Shown piece after piece: positions 1 through 7,060 of a DNA stretch of 64,000 nt. Numbering within the stretch: the stretch's first letter is position 1; every line of letters starts with the position of its first letter. Under the pieces are notes generated by a model. That model did not search any database. It worked only from the letters and a program-made list of their open reading frames with translations, and was not told where the DNA came from. Location of the stretch: assembly GCF_036226925.1 (NCBI RefSeq), contig NZ_CP109031.1:5022001-5086000 (forward strand), in the 5' to 3' direction. A program made the position numbers and the translations under genes. This DNA is from Streptomyces sp. NBC_00659. GTDB taxonomy: Bacteria; Actinomycetota; Actinomycetes; Streptomycetales; Streptomycetaceae.

Positions 1-1581
1 CTCGACAAGGTCTCGAAGGAGTCGACCGTCCGCGTCGACGGCAAGGTCGTCTCGCGCGGCACGGAGAACGTGAACCCGGAGCTGCCGACCGGCGAGGTCG
101 AGGTCGAGGTGAGCGAGGTCGAGCTGCTCGGCGCCGCCGCCCCCCTGCCGTTCACGATCAACGCCGAGGACGGTGTGAACGAGGAGCGCCGTCTGGAGTA
201 CCGCTTCCTCGACCTGCGCCGCGAGCGCATGCACCGCAACATCCTGCTGCGCACGGCCGTGATCTCCGCGATCCGTCACAAGATGACGGCGCTGGGCTTC
301 AACGAGATGGCCACCCCGATCCTCAGCGCCACCTCCCCCGAGGGCGCGCGCGACTTCGTGGTCCCCTCCCGGCTGAACCCCGGCAAGTTCTACGCGCTTC
401 CGCAGGCGCCGCAGCAGTTCAAGCAGCTGCTGATGATCTCCGGCTTCGACCGCTACTTCCAGATCGCGCCCTGCTTCCGCGACGAGGACGCCCGCGCGGA
501 CCGTTCGCCGGGCGAGTTCTACCAGCTCGACGTCGAGATGTCCTTCGTCGAGCAGGAGGACATTTTCCAGCCCATCGAGAAGCTCATGACGGAGCTGTTC
601 GAGGAGTTCGGCGGTGACCGTCACGTCACCTCGCCCTTCCCGCGCATCCCGTTCCGCGAGTCGATGCTGAAGTACGGCTCGGACAAGCCGGACCTGCGGG
701 CCCAGCTGGAGCTCACCGACATCACCGACATCTTCGAGGGCTCGGAGTTCAAGGCCTTCGCGGGCAAGCACGTGCGCGCCCTGGCGGTGCCGGACGTGGC
801 CGGCCAGAGCCGGAAGTTCTTCGACGGCCTCGGTGACTACGCGGTCGAGCAGGGCGCGAAGGGCCTGGCCTGGGTGCGCGTGGGCGAGGACGGCTCGCTG
901 ACCGGCCCGATCGCCAAGTTCCTCACCGAGGACAACGTCGCCGAGCTGACCAAGCGCCTCTCCCTGGCCGCCGGTCACGCGGTGTTCTTCGGCGCGGGCG
1001 AGTTCGACGAGGTCTCGAAGATCATGGGCGCGGTGCGGGTCGAGGCCGCGAAGCGCTCGGGCAACTTCGAGGAGAACGTCTTCCGCTTCTGCTGGATCGT
1101 CGACTTCCCGATGTACGAGAAGGACGAGGACACCGGGAAGATCGACTTCTCGCACAACCCGTTCTCCATGCCGCAGGGCGGTCTGGAGGCCCTGGAGACC
1201 CAGGACCCGCTGGACATCCTCGGCTGGCAGTACGACATCGTCTGCAACGGTGTGGAGCTGTCCTCCGGCGCGATCCGTAACCACGAGCCCGAGATCATGC
1301 TCAAGGCCTTCGAGATCGCCGGCTACGACCGGGAGACCGTCGAGGAGCAGTTCGCCGGCATGCTGCGCGCCTTCCGCTTCGGCGCCCCGCCGCACGGAGG
1401 GATCGCCCCGGGCGTCGACCGCATCGTCATGCTGCTCGCGGACGAGCCGAACATCCGCGAGACGATCGCGTTCCCGCTCAACGGCAACGCGCAGGACCTG
1501 ATGATGGGCGCGCCCACGGAGCTGGACGAGACGCGGCTGCGCGAGCTGCACATCTCGGTGCGCAAGCCGCAGCCGAAGTAG
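1..1581 (+). CDS. aspS: Aspartyl-tRNA synthetase (5' end outside window)
   Basis: This class II synthetase charges tRNA-Asp (or tRNA-Asp/Asn) in the cytoplasm. The reading frame is open from the first base of the window, so about 60 N-terminal residues of the anticodon-binding OB domain are missing; 526 residues are visible. The class II motifs are clear: [10 protein letters not shown] is motif 2 and the C-terminal [14 protein letters not shown] is motif 3, with a bacterial-type GAD insertion between them. The protein ends in [10 protein letters not shown]. The last coding bases resemble the first unit of a 15-bp tandem array that continues past the stop codon. The start is not in the window, so no leader or promoter can be judged. 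Confidence 0.97.
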   Translation, partial: LDKVSKESTVRVDGKVVSRGTENVNPELPTGEVEVEVSEVELLGAAAPLPFTINAEDGVNEERRLEYRFLDLRRERMHRNILLRTAVISAIRHKMTALGFNEMATPILSATSPEGARDFVVPSRLNPGKFYALPQAPQQFKQLLMISGFDRYFQIAPCFRDEDARADRSPGEFYQLDVEMSFVEQEDIFQPIEKLMTELFEEFGGDRHVTSPFPRIPFRESMLKYGSDKPDLRAQLELTDITDIFEGSEFKAFAGKHVRALAVPDVAGQSRKFFDGLGDYAVEQGAKGLAWVRVGEDGSLTGPIAKFLTEDNVAELTKRLSLAAGHAVFFGAGEFDEVSKIMGAVRVEAAKRSGNFEENVFRFCWIVDFPMYEKDEDTGKIDFSHNPFSMPQGGLEALETQDPLDILGWQYDIVCNGVELSSGAIRNHEPEIMLKAFEIAGYDRETVEEQFAGMLRAFRFGAPPHGGIAPGVDRIVMLLADEPNIRETIAFPLNGNAQDLMMGAPTELDETRLRELHISVRKPQPK

Positions 1582-1658
1582 CCGCTACCGAGGTGGTCGC
1601 TACCGAGGTGGTCGCTACCGAGGTGGTCGCGGCCGAAGTGGCCGCGGCCGAGGTAAGG
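1569..1658. repeat. 15-bp tandem array across the aspS stop codon
   Basis: Six units with a 15-bp period follow each other. Three are identical (GCTACCGAGGTGGTC at 1584, 1599 and 1614). The first, at 1569-1583, is divergent and contains the aspS stop codon. The last two have degenerated to GCGGCCGA(A/G)GT forms. The array ends at the iron-box-like site. It looks like a recent slippage expansion of the 3' end of aspS. Confidence 0.8.
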
Positions 1659-1672
1659 CAAGCCTTTCAACT
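1654..1672 (+). promoter_or_regulatory. Iron-box-like operator before the first dioxygenase
   Basis: The 19-mer TAAGGCAAGCCTTTCAACT matches the DmdR/IdeR consensus TWAGGTWAGSCTWACCTWA at 13 of 19 positions, with a perfect left half except one base. The same core, TAAGGCAAGCCTT, recurs at 2970 before the paralogous gene. The match was made by eye. DtxR/IdeR-family proteins bind such sites when loaded with Fe(II). Confidence 0.55.
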
Positions 1673-1680
1673 GGCCTGAT

Positions 1681-1725
1681 CGCAAAGGGGCTTGAAGTCG
1701 ACGTCGATTTCAGGTCCCTTTTGCG
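1681..1725. terminator. Long imperfect hairpin between aspS and the dioxygenase gene
   Basis: Arms of about 22 nt (1681-1702 and 1703-1725) pair with one bulge and a few mismatches; both outer ends carry the CGCAAA/TTTGCG pairing. It could terminate aspS or lie in a leader. No long T-run follows, so its role is uncertain. Confidence 0.5.
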
Positions 1726-1759
1726 TGCCCGCAGCAAAGACCGCTGTTTTCTCAGCCTG

Positions 1760-1790
1760 CTGACAGCCTTCTTGCCTAACTTCCGGGCGC
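1760..1790 (+). promoter_or_regulatory. Putative leaderless promoter of dioxygenase 1
   Basis: TAACTT (1777-1782) fits the TANNNT -10 form and ends exactly 8 nt before the ATG, so transcription would begin at or next to the start codon. No Shine-Dalgarno sequence is present. CTGACA lies at 1760-1765. The same CTGACA, TANNNT and ATG spacing is found before the paralogue at 3105, which supports the site being functional. Confidence 0.5.
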
Positions 1791-2753
1791 ATGACAGCGA
1801 ATGGACAGCACCAGGAACCCCAGGTCCCCCAAGTACCCCAGGAAAGCGGTGAACTGACGCGCCGCAAGGTCGTGGTCGTCGGCGCGGGTGCGCTCGCGGT
1901 GGCCGGCCTCGGCGGCAGCGCCTTCGCGGCGAGCGCGGTCGCGCAGGACAGAGAACCGGCGGCCGGGGAGAGCGCCGAGGCCTGCTACCGACTGACGTCG
2001 GAGGCGGTCGAGGGCCCGTACTACATCGACGCCGACAAGATCCGCCGGGACGTCAGAGAGGACCGCGAAGGCATCCCCCTGCTCCTCAGCCTCAAGGTGA
2101 TCGACTCCGAGACCTGCAGGCCGATCCGGAACGCGGCCGTCGACATCTGGCACTGCGACGCCGCAGGCGTCTACTCCGGCTACGAGAACCAGGGCAACGG
2201 CGGCGGTGGCGGCCCCGCTCCCACCGGTGAGCCGCCGACCGGTGCGCCCACGGGTGCGCCCCCGACCGGTATGCCGGGCGGCGGCCACCAGGAGCCGACG
2301 GACGACACACGCTACCTGCGCGGCACCTGGCGTACGGACCGGCACGGCCATGTCTCCTTCAAGACGGTCTTCCCGGGCTGGTACCGGGGCCGCTGCGTTC
2401 ATATCCACACCAAGGTGCACGTGGACGGCGAGTGGACCGACGCCGGTTACGAGGGCGGGCACACGTGCCACACCGGCCAGTTCTTCTTCGACGAGGAGTC
2501 CGTCCTGGCCTCGGCGGTGGTGGAGCCGTACTCCGCCAACGCCGCCGAGCGCACCACGCTCACCGAGGACACGATCTACGACCAGAGCGGTACCCAGGGC
2601 GGCCTGCTCAGGCTGCACTACGACAAGCGGGACATCACCAAGGGCGTCCATGCGTCGCTCACGGTCGGCGTCGACCCGGGCGCGACGGAGGACGGCCAGG
2701 GCGCGCCGCCCCGGGCGAGTGCGTCGGCGTCACCATCGGCTTCGGCGAGCTGA
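1791..2753 (+). CDS. Secreted intradiol ring-cleavage dioxygenase (paralogue 1)
   Basis: The 320-residue protein belongs to the intradiol dioxygenase family, which uses non-haem Fe(III) to cleave catechol-type rings between the two hydroxyls. A twin-arginine-like signal (TRRKVVVVGAGALA, residues 23-36) suggests folded export. EGPYYID near residue 74 is the family entry motif. Probable iron ligands are a Tyr in VYSGY (about 128-131), Tyr198 in PGWY and His204/His206 in HIH. A Gly/Pro-rich insert occupies about residues 137-165 and a short Ala/Ser tail ends the protein. No carbohydrate-binding domain is seen. It is followed by a close paralogue in the same orientation. Substrate is unknown; an aromatic lignin-type or catechol-siderophore substrate would fit extracellular location and the iron-box-like site. 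Confidence 0.9.
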   Translation: MTANGQHQEPQVPQVPQESGELTRRKVVVVGAGALAVAGLGGSAFAASAVAQDREPAAGESAEACYRLTSEAVEGPYYIDADKIRRDVREDREGIPLLLSLKVIDSETCRPIRNAAVDIWHCDAAGVYSGYENQGNGGGGGPAPTGEPPTGAPTGAPPTGMPGGGHQEPTDDTRYLRGTWRTDRHGHVSFKTVFPGWYRGRCVHIHTKVHVDGEWTDAGYEGGHTCHTGQFFFDEESVLASAVVEPYSANAAERTTLTEDTIYDQSGTQGGLLRLHYDKRDITKGVHASLTVGVDPGATEDGQGAPPRASASASPSASAS

Positions 2754-2774
2754 CGGACCGACGGACCGGCGGTC

Positions 2775-2807
2775 TCCGGTCCCCGCCCTTCACGGCCGGG
2801 GACCGGA
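2775..2807 (+). terminator. Rho-independent-type hairpin after dioxygenase 1
   Basis: TCCGGTCCCCG (2775-2785) pairs perfectly with CGGGGACCGGA (2797-2807). It lies 22 bp after the stop codon. The rest of the 351-bp gap to the next gene holds the second iron-box-like palindrome and a promoter; no further gene was seen. Confidence 0.7.
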
Positions 2808-2963
2808 CCCTCCTGGAAACCTCACCGGAGCCCCATAGGAATCCAGAGGGGCCGCCCCACAGGTCCGCCCGCAGGCTCTGGGTCGTCTCCGGCGGCGCTG
2901 ACGGCAACTCGTGCATCGGGCTCGCTCGCGGACAGGTTTTGCTCCTCCTCCGCGCTGATCCAT

Positions 2964-2989
2964 ATAAAGTAAGGCAAGCCTTGCTTTAT
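2964..2989 (+). promoter_or_regulatory. Iron-box palindrome before the second dioxygenase
   Basis: The 19-mer at 2970-2988, TAAGGCAAGCCTTGCTTTA, matches the DmdR/IdeR consensus TWAGGTWAGSCTWACCTWA at 16 of 19 positions and pairs at 8 of 9 symmetric positions. The symmetry extends to 26 bp (2964-2989). The surrounding sequence is unusually AT-rich for this window. This is the better of the two sites. Confidence 0.65.
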
Positions 2990-3073
2990 GTTTACTGGAA
3001 AGGCCTGGAAACAGGGTTTTCCCGCGACGCTCTTTTGCGTGCGCATGGGATTCCATAGGCCTTTCTCACGTCC

Positions 3074-3104
3074 CTGACAGGCCCGCCTCCTAGCGTCCCT
3101 GCCC
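3074..3104 (+). promoter_or_regulatory. Putative leaderless promoter of dioxygenase 2
   Basis: TAGCGT (3091-3096) ends 8 nt before the ATG, and CTGACA lies at 3074-3079, with exactly the spacing seen at 1760-1790. There is no Shine-Dalgarno sequence. Confidence 0.5.
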
Positions 3105-4100
3105 ATGACGGGAAACGCCGAGAACAGCCATGAGAACGAGCAAGGACCCAAGCACAAACGCGATTTGACGCGTCGTAAGGTCGTCGTCGCCGGTGCCGGT
3201 GCGGTCGTCGCTGTCGGTGTGGGCGGGACGGTCGCCGTCGGCGCCTTCGCCGGGGAGACGAAGGGGAAGGGTGCGACCGCCTCGGCGAGCGCCACCGCCT
3301 CCGAGCTCTGCTACAAGCTCACCTCCGAGACCACCGAGGGCCCTTACTACATCGACGCGGACAAGATCCGCCAGGACATCACCGAGGACGAAGAGGGCAT
3401 CCCCCTGACCCTCAAGCTCAAGGTGATCGACGCGGACACCTGCAAGCCGGTGAAGAACGCGGCGGTCGACATCTGGCACTGCACCGCGCTGGGCATCTAC
3501 TCCGGTTACGAGGCGATGGGCAGCGGCGGTGGCGGTGGCGGTGGCACCCCGCCCTCCGGATCCCCCTCCGACGCGCCCTCCGACGCCCCCTCGGGCACGC
3601 CCACAGGTGAGCCTCCGTCGGGCGCTCCCTCCGGCGGCACCGGCGGCGGCCACTCGGAGCCGACCGACGACGAGCGCTACCTCCGGGGCACCTGGAAGAC
3701 CGACAAGCACGGCTACGTCACCTTCAAGACGGTCTTTCCGGGCTGGTACCAGGGCCGCGCCGTCCACATCCACACGAAGGTCCACGTCGACGGCACCTGG
3801 ACCGACGCGGGCTACGAGGGCGGCCATACCTGCCACACCGGCCAGTTCTTCTTCGACGAGAAGTCGGTCCTGGCGTCGGCCGAGGTGTCCCCGTACTCCA
3901 CGAACACCGCCACCCGCACCACCCTCACCGAGGACACGATCTACCCCCAGAACGGCCATGAGGGTGGCTTGCTGTACCTCAAGTACGACAAGAAGAACAT
4001 TGCCAAGGGCGTCCACGCCGACCTGACGATGGGCGTCGCCCCGGACGAGACCCACGACAGCACGGACACCCAGCCGAGCGCGTCGGCCTCGGCGTCCTGA
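3105..4100 (+). CDS. Secreted intradiol ring-cleavage dioxygenase (paralogue 2)
   Basis: This 331-residue protein is colinear with the preceding gene product, with long identical stretches around EGPYYIDADKIR, DIWHC, PGWY and HIHTKVHVDG. It keeps the twin-arginine-like motif (LTRRKVVVAGAG) and the two Tyr and two His expected to bind Fe(III). The Gly/Ser/Pro insert between the first Tyr and the catalytic core is longer than in paralogue 1. The C-terminus is an Ala/Ser tail. A tandem duplication is the simplest origin, and regulation appears to have been duplicated too. Two hairpins follow the stop. The exact aromatic substrate cannot be read from the sequence. Confidence 0.9.
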   Translation: MTGNAENSHENEQGPKHKRDLTRRKVVVAGAGAVVAVGVGGTVAVGAFAGETKGKGATASASATASELCYKLTSETTEGPYYIDADKIRQDITEDEEGIPLTLKLKVIDADTCKPVKNAAVDIWHCTALGIYSGYEAMGSGGGGGGGTPPSGSPSDAPSDAPSGTPTGEPPSGAPSGGTGGGHSEPTDDERYLRGTWKTDKHGYVTFKTVFPGWYQGRAVHIHTKVHVDGTWTDAGYEGGHTCHTGQFFFDEKSVLASAEVSPYSTNTATRTTLTEDTIYPQNGHEGGLLYLKYDKKNIAKGVHADLTMGVAPDETHDSTDTQPSASASAS

Positions 4101-4116
4101 CCCCTCCCGACACACA

Positions 4117-4147
4117 GGGGCCCGGAACACCACGGGTTCCGGGCCCC
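4117..4147 (+). terminator. Strong terminator hairpin, copy 1
   Basis: GGGGCCCGGAAC pairs perfectly with GTTCCGGGCCCC over a 7-nt loop, 16 bp after the dioxygenase stop. Confidence 0.85.
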
Positions 4148-4166
4148 TTGACTCCCTGACAGGCAG

Positions 4167-4194
4167 GGGCCCGGAGCACCCTGGTTCCGGGCCC
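4167..4194 (+). terminator. Strong terminator hairpin, copy 2
   Basis: A second, near-identical stem (GGGCCCGGA with TCCGGGCCC) lies 19 bp after the first. The two look like a local duplication. This copy may also serve the convergent remnant that ends at 4213. Confidence 0.7.
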
Positions 4195-4212
4195 TCCCCG
4201 TGCGGGGCTTGA

Positions 4213-4533
4213 TCAGCTCTGCTCCGAAGTGCTCTCCGGGCCGCGCGGGGCTTCGCCGAACAGTTCTTCGGCATGCGCGACCGTGCCGGCCCGGTCGAGC
4301 CAGTCGCCGAGACGGTCGAGGTCGGTGCAGGTGGTGATCCGCGTACGGACGTCGTCGGAGACGGTCAGCCCGCGTTTATTGCCGGCGGGGGTATTCCCCA
4401 GATTGACGTCGAGGAACTCGTGGAAGTAGTCGGAGGCTTGCCAGTCCATCCCTTGCAGGGCACGGCCCAGCGCTTCCGGTATGGCGTCGATGTCGTGGCT
4501 GTGGGTGTGAGCGAGGGCGGAGAACGCGGCCAT
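4213..4533 (-). pseudogene. Remnant of an Rpn-family recombination-promoting nuclease (C-terminal pieces)
   Basis: The readable product, about 106 residues from the first Met, resembles the C-terminal half of PD-(D/E)XK Rpn-family proteins common in Streptomyces. The segment AFSALAHTHSHDIDAIPEAL is followed by FLDVNLGNTPAG, and the end is VSDDVRTRITTCTDLDRL with DWLDRAGTVAHAEELF. The N-terminal nuclease core is absent, and a middle stretch between NTPAG and VSDDVR also appears deleted. The frame stays open upstream only because it is antisense to another remnant. Upstream of the ATG at 4533 no convincing ribosome site is visible. I treat it as a pseudogene; the family assignment is from memory of the family. 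Confidence 0.6.
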
Positions 4534-4568
4534 CGCAGGCGGGTGGCCCTCGAACGGGACAGGCCGTT

Positions 4569-4800
4569 TCGTACGAGGCGATCCTGCACGAGTCCGTGCT
4601 TCGGACGCGCGTGGCCGACCGGATTGCGGCGCGGGCCCAGTTGGAGGAGATCCTGCTGCAGTCGGAGCGGTCGAACGTGACGGTCCGCGTCGTCCCGTTC
4701 GACGTCGACGGGTTCGCCGGCGCCCATTCGTCCATGCTGTACACGGGTGGCCCCGTGCCCCAGTTGGACACCGCGAAGCGGGACGCGCCGCATGGAGGTC
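4569..4800 (+). pseudogene. Remnant of an XRE/DUF5753 regulator
   Basis: From SYEAILHESVLRTRV through ERSNVTVRVVPFDVDGFAGA to GGPVPQLDT the translation is a typical DUF5753 domain, the C-terminal domain of the large WhiJ-like XRE regulator family. The HTH half and the DUF5753 C-terminus are missing, and the frame leaves the domain at about 4790, where a DUF397 frame takes over. It begins at the same place where the opposing nuclease remnant begins, so one deletion probably removed both N-terminal halves. Confidence 0.7.
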
Positions 4801-4944
4801 CGTGGCGACGAGTGTGTGGAAGTCGCCCTGCAAGAGGGCACATTGCTGCTCCGCGAGAGCGATGACTCCGGCCGAATACTTCCTGTCACCCCGCAGGGGC
4901 CGGCTGCTCTCCTGGGGCGGCTCCGGGTGGGCCGCGACGGGTGA
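4792..4944 (+). CDS. Short DUF397-family protein, probably truncated
   Basis: The 50-residue product contains DECVEVA, LLLRESDDSGRILPVTP and LLGRL, the signature of DUF397 proteins, which usually lie directly downstream of XRE/DUF5753 regulators and act with them. Family members are usually 60-80 residues and begin with a Trp/Ser-rich segment that is absent here. The ATG lies inside the fused end of the DUF5753 remnant, so expression would depend on a new start. It is likely part of the same decaying locus. Confidence 0.5.
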   Translation: MEVRGDECVEVALQEGTLLLRESDDSGRILPVTPQGPAALLGRLRVGRDG

Positions 4945-4971
4945 CCATCGTGCCTTGCGGGGTGTCTCGCG

Positions 4972-5736
4972 TCAGGCGTGCTGGGCCTTTGTCATGCGGG
5001 CGACTTCTTTTCGGACGAGGGCCAGGGGGAAGTGGTTGCTGTTGCCCAGGTCCAGCATCGAGAAGGACGCGGTGACGCCGCCGACTCTCACGAGGATGTG
5101 CTGCTGGTTCTGCACGAGGACAGGTAGACCGCTGGGCAGGTCCGGCGCCTCCTGCTTCACCGGGGTGGTGACCCGGAAGGCGATCGACTCGTCGCCGAGC
5201 CGGGGAGCCTTCTCCGGCGCGACGTGCGAGGTGTACTTCCCCCCGCGGCTGTCGCCGGTGAAGTCGTGGCAGGTCGTCAGTGACGTACGGACACGGTCGA
5301 TCGCCTTCTCGGCTCCCGTGCCTTCGTAGGAGGCGAGGGTGTTGCCGCCGGGCAGGATGCTGCCCTTCCAGGTGATGTTCTGGTCCACGACGGCCGATGC
5401 GCCGACGGCGTGGGTGGCGTCGAGGAGCGTCTCGCAGGAGGGGTCCGAGACCGGCGGGAAGGTGCTGTCGGAGTCGGCGGGTGATCGCTCGTCCGCCGAG
5501 ACGGCCAAGCTGTCCGGCACGTCTTCACCGGTGAGGGCGATGGACTTCAGGGCCTCGGCGGAGAGCGGCGGTCCCGGCGCGGTGGACGCGGTCGAGGCGC
5601 CGCCGGGTGAACTGCTTGCCGCCGGGGAGCCGGGCGTTCCCCCGCCCGTACCGGCGCAGGCGGTGATCCCCCACGCGGTCAGTGCCGCGCCCACCAGCAG
5701 CCACCTGTTTCCCCGCACCCGCACCTGTATCCGCAC
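4972..5736 (-). CDS. Secreted lipoprotein of unknown function
   Basis: The protein is about 254 residues from a GTG at 5736; a TTG at 5766 would add ten residues. A short basic start, a hydrophobic stretch and the lipobox GITAC predict lipid anchoring outside the cell. A Gly/Pro/Ser/Thr-rich spacer follows, then a globular domain with two Cys (SCETLL and TTCHDF) that could form a disulfide, and conserved-looking segments such as SYEGTGAEKAIDRVR and QQHILVRVGGVTASF. The pattern resembles sensor-like extracellular domains of actinobacterial lipoproteins, but no specific function can be given. It is a single gene, with a 90-bp gap to the next minus-strand gene. Confidence 0.75.
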   Translation of the reverse strand: MRIQVRVRGNRWLLVGAALTAWGITACAGTGGGTPGSPAASSSPGGASTASTAPGPPLSAEALKSIALTGEDVPDSLAVSADERSPADSDSTFPPVSDPSCETLLDATHAVGASAVVDQNITWKGSILPGGNTLASYEGTGAEKAIDRVRTSLTTCHDFTGDSRGGKYTSHVAPEKAPRLGDESIAFRVTTPVKQEAPDLPSGLPVLVQNQQHILVRVGGVTASFSMLDLGNSNHFPLALVRKEVARMTKAQHA

Positions 5737-5826
5737 TCGTGCCCCCCCCAGCCCCTCGTGACTCAAGGGACCCGATGCTAACTGCCGGGGGTGTTTGTCA
5801 GGGTCACGTCGGGAAGGAGGATCCGC

Positions 5827-6303
5827 TCAGGTGTCGTACGTGCCGTCCCACGGTTCGGAGAAGCCGAGGCCGTCCGGGTACAGCTCGGCCCAGGCCTCGC
5901 CCTCGTCCACGCCCGTCACGAGGCCGAACCGGACGCCGTCGACGGTGAGCTGGAACGGCCGTATCGCGATGTCCGTGTACGAGCGCCGGGGCAGACTGCG
6001 GAGCAGTTTCGCCAGGTGGACGCGGGCGCGTGACAGCACCGAGTATTCGCCCGGGACGGCTCGCTGCTGTTCGGCCCAGGTGCCGGCGCACCAGACCTCC
6101 GAGTCGCGGTAGCGGCCCTCGGCATCGAAGGTGTGGAGCACCACGTACAGACGTTTGTGCTCTTCCCAGCCGTCATCGGGACGGAACCCTTCGGGGAAGG
6201 CGTACGTGATCGACGCCAGGAACTGACCGTCCGCGTACCGGCCGATGGTCTCGGTGCGGTGCTTCGGTTCGTAGGCGATCGGAATGACCTCGGGGACTGC
6301 CAT
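5827..6303 (-). CDS. HycA-like conserved protein
   Basis: The 158-residue product begins MAVPEVIPIAYEP and continues with a TIGRYADGQF segment and an HKRLYVVLHTFD segment. This family is common in Streptomyces and is often labelled 'formate hydrogenlyase regulatory protein HycA', but no hydrogenlyase genes are nearby and the label is doubtful. No signal peptide or membrane segment is seen, so it is probably cytoplasmic. The ATG at 6303 is favoured because the family begins there; an upstream start at 6351 would add unrelated residues. No good ribosome site was found. Confidence 0.7.
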   Translation of the reverse strand: MAVPEVIPIAYEPKHRTETIGRYADGQFLASITYAFPEGFRPDDGWEEHKRLYVVLHTFDAEGRYRDSEVWCAGTWAEQQRAVPGEYSVLSRARVHLAKLLRSLPRRSYTDIAIRPFQLTVDGVRFGLVTGVDEGEAWAELYPDGLGFSEPWDGTYDT

Positions 6304-6495
6304 GGCGGAAACCATACGGGTGACCGAGGGCCTTGTGGCGCCGGGGTCCATTACGGATCGGCGGCATCGGACAGAGGGTGGCTTTCCCGGCTGTTCGCCG
6401 GGTCTTCACCGTGCTCTCACCTGGTCTTCCGTGCTGTCCGGCCGGTCCCGGGCGCCGGGGCGGCGGCCCTGGCGTGCAGGGCCCCGCAGCCGCGA

Positions 6496-6531
6496 AAAGG
6501 GGGCACGGGACGTGTCGTCCGTGCCCCCTTT
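6496..6531 (-). terminator. Terminator of the FG-GAP mini-gene
   Basis: AAAGGGGGCACGG (6496-6508) pairs perfectly with CCGTGCCCCCTTT (6519-6531); read on the minus strand it follows the stop at 6548. Confidence 0.8.
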
Positions 6532-6547
6532 CCGGAGGTGAGGAGCC

Positions 6548-6886
6548 TCAGGAGATCGACCGGTATCCGCCCCAGCCGGTGGCGATCCTCGTACGCGAGC
6601 CGAACGATCCCCTGCCGTCCCCGCTGTTGCGGTACAGATTGCCGCCGGTGTCCCGGGAGACCAGGTCGGCCCTGCCGTCGTCGGTGATGTCGCCGACCCC
6701 GACGACGGCGTTGCAGGAGCCGCCCCAGTCGGCGAACACCTTCACGCGGGCCGACAGCGTGCCCGTGCTCGTCCTCTTGCAGAGGCCGTTCTGCGGCAGA
6801 ACGGCGATGGTGGCGGCCGCCACGGCGACCGCTGTGGAGGAGACGGCCGCGGGAAGGCCGCGCCGTCTCGGGGCGTGTCTGCCCAC
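6548..6886 (-). CDS. Secreted one-repeat FG-GAP mini-protein
   Basis: GTG at 6886 is chosen because GGAGGG lies 9 nt upstream; the product is about 112 residues. A basic N-terminus (GRHAPRRRG) and hydrophobic stretch form a signal peptide. The mature part is essentially one FG-GAP/VCBS unit: ARVKVFADWGGS, then VGVGDITDDGRADLVSRDT with its acidic metal-binding loop, ending RTRIATGWGGYRSIS. It aligns with the last 80 residues of the 1,016-residue protein at 60640-63690 (VVGVGDVTGDGRADLVSRDT, and RTKTATGWQGYKGLF). FG-GAP repeats normally build a seven-bladed propeller, so a single repeat is odd. It may be a degenerated copy or may act in multimers. Confidence 0.65.
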   Translation of the reverse strand: MGRHAPRRRGLPAAVSSTAVAVAAATIAVLPQNGLCKRTSTGTLSARVKVFADWGGSCNAVVGVGDITDDGRADLVSRDTGGNLYRNSGDGRGSFGSRTRIATGWGGYRSIS

Positions 6887-7014
6887 GTGAACCGTCCCTC
6901 CCCGCGAGGACCCCCGCCCTCGCACAAGTGTGCGGATGGTGGCAGGAGATGACGGTTGCAGAGATCGCGAGGTCGGGATGTCGTCGCAGGTGGGAGCGGT
7001 TTCCGGCAGGCGAA

Positions 7015-7043
7015 GAGCCCGGGAACCGTTCGTTCCCGGGCTC
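7015..7043 (-). terminator. Terminator of metG
   Basis: GAGCCCGGGAAC and GTTCCCGGGCTC form a perfect 12-bp stem over a 5-nt loop, 17 bp beyond the metG stop on the minus strand. Confidence 0.85.
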
Positions 7044-7060
7044 CTGTCGAGCGGTCGCCG

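Noticed and set aside
4596..4865. GTG-started 89-codon frame as an intact gene
   Set aside because: It is the middle of a DUF5753 domain followed by out-of-frame DUF397 sequence, so it is a relic rather than a gene.
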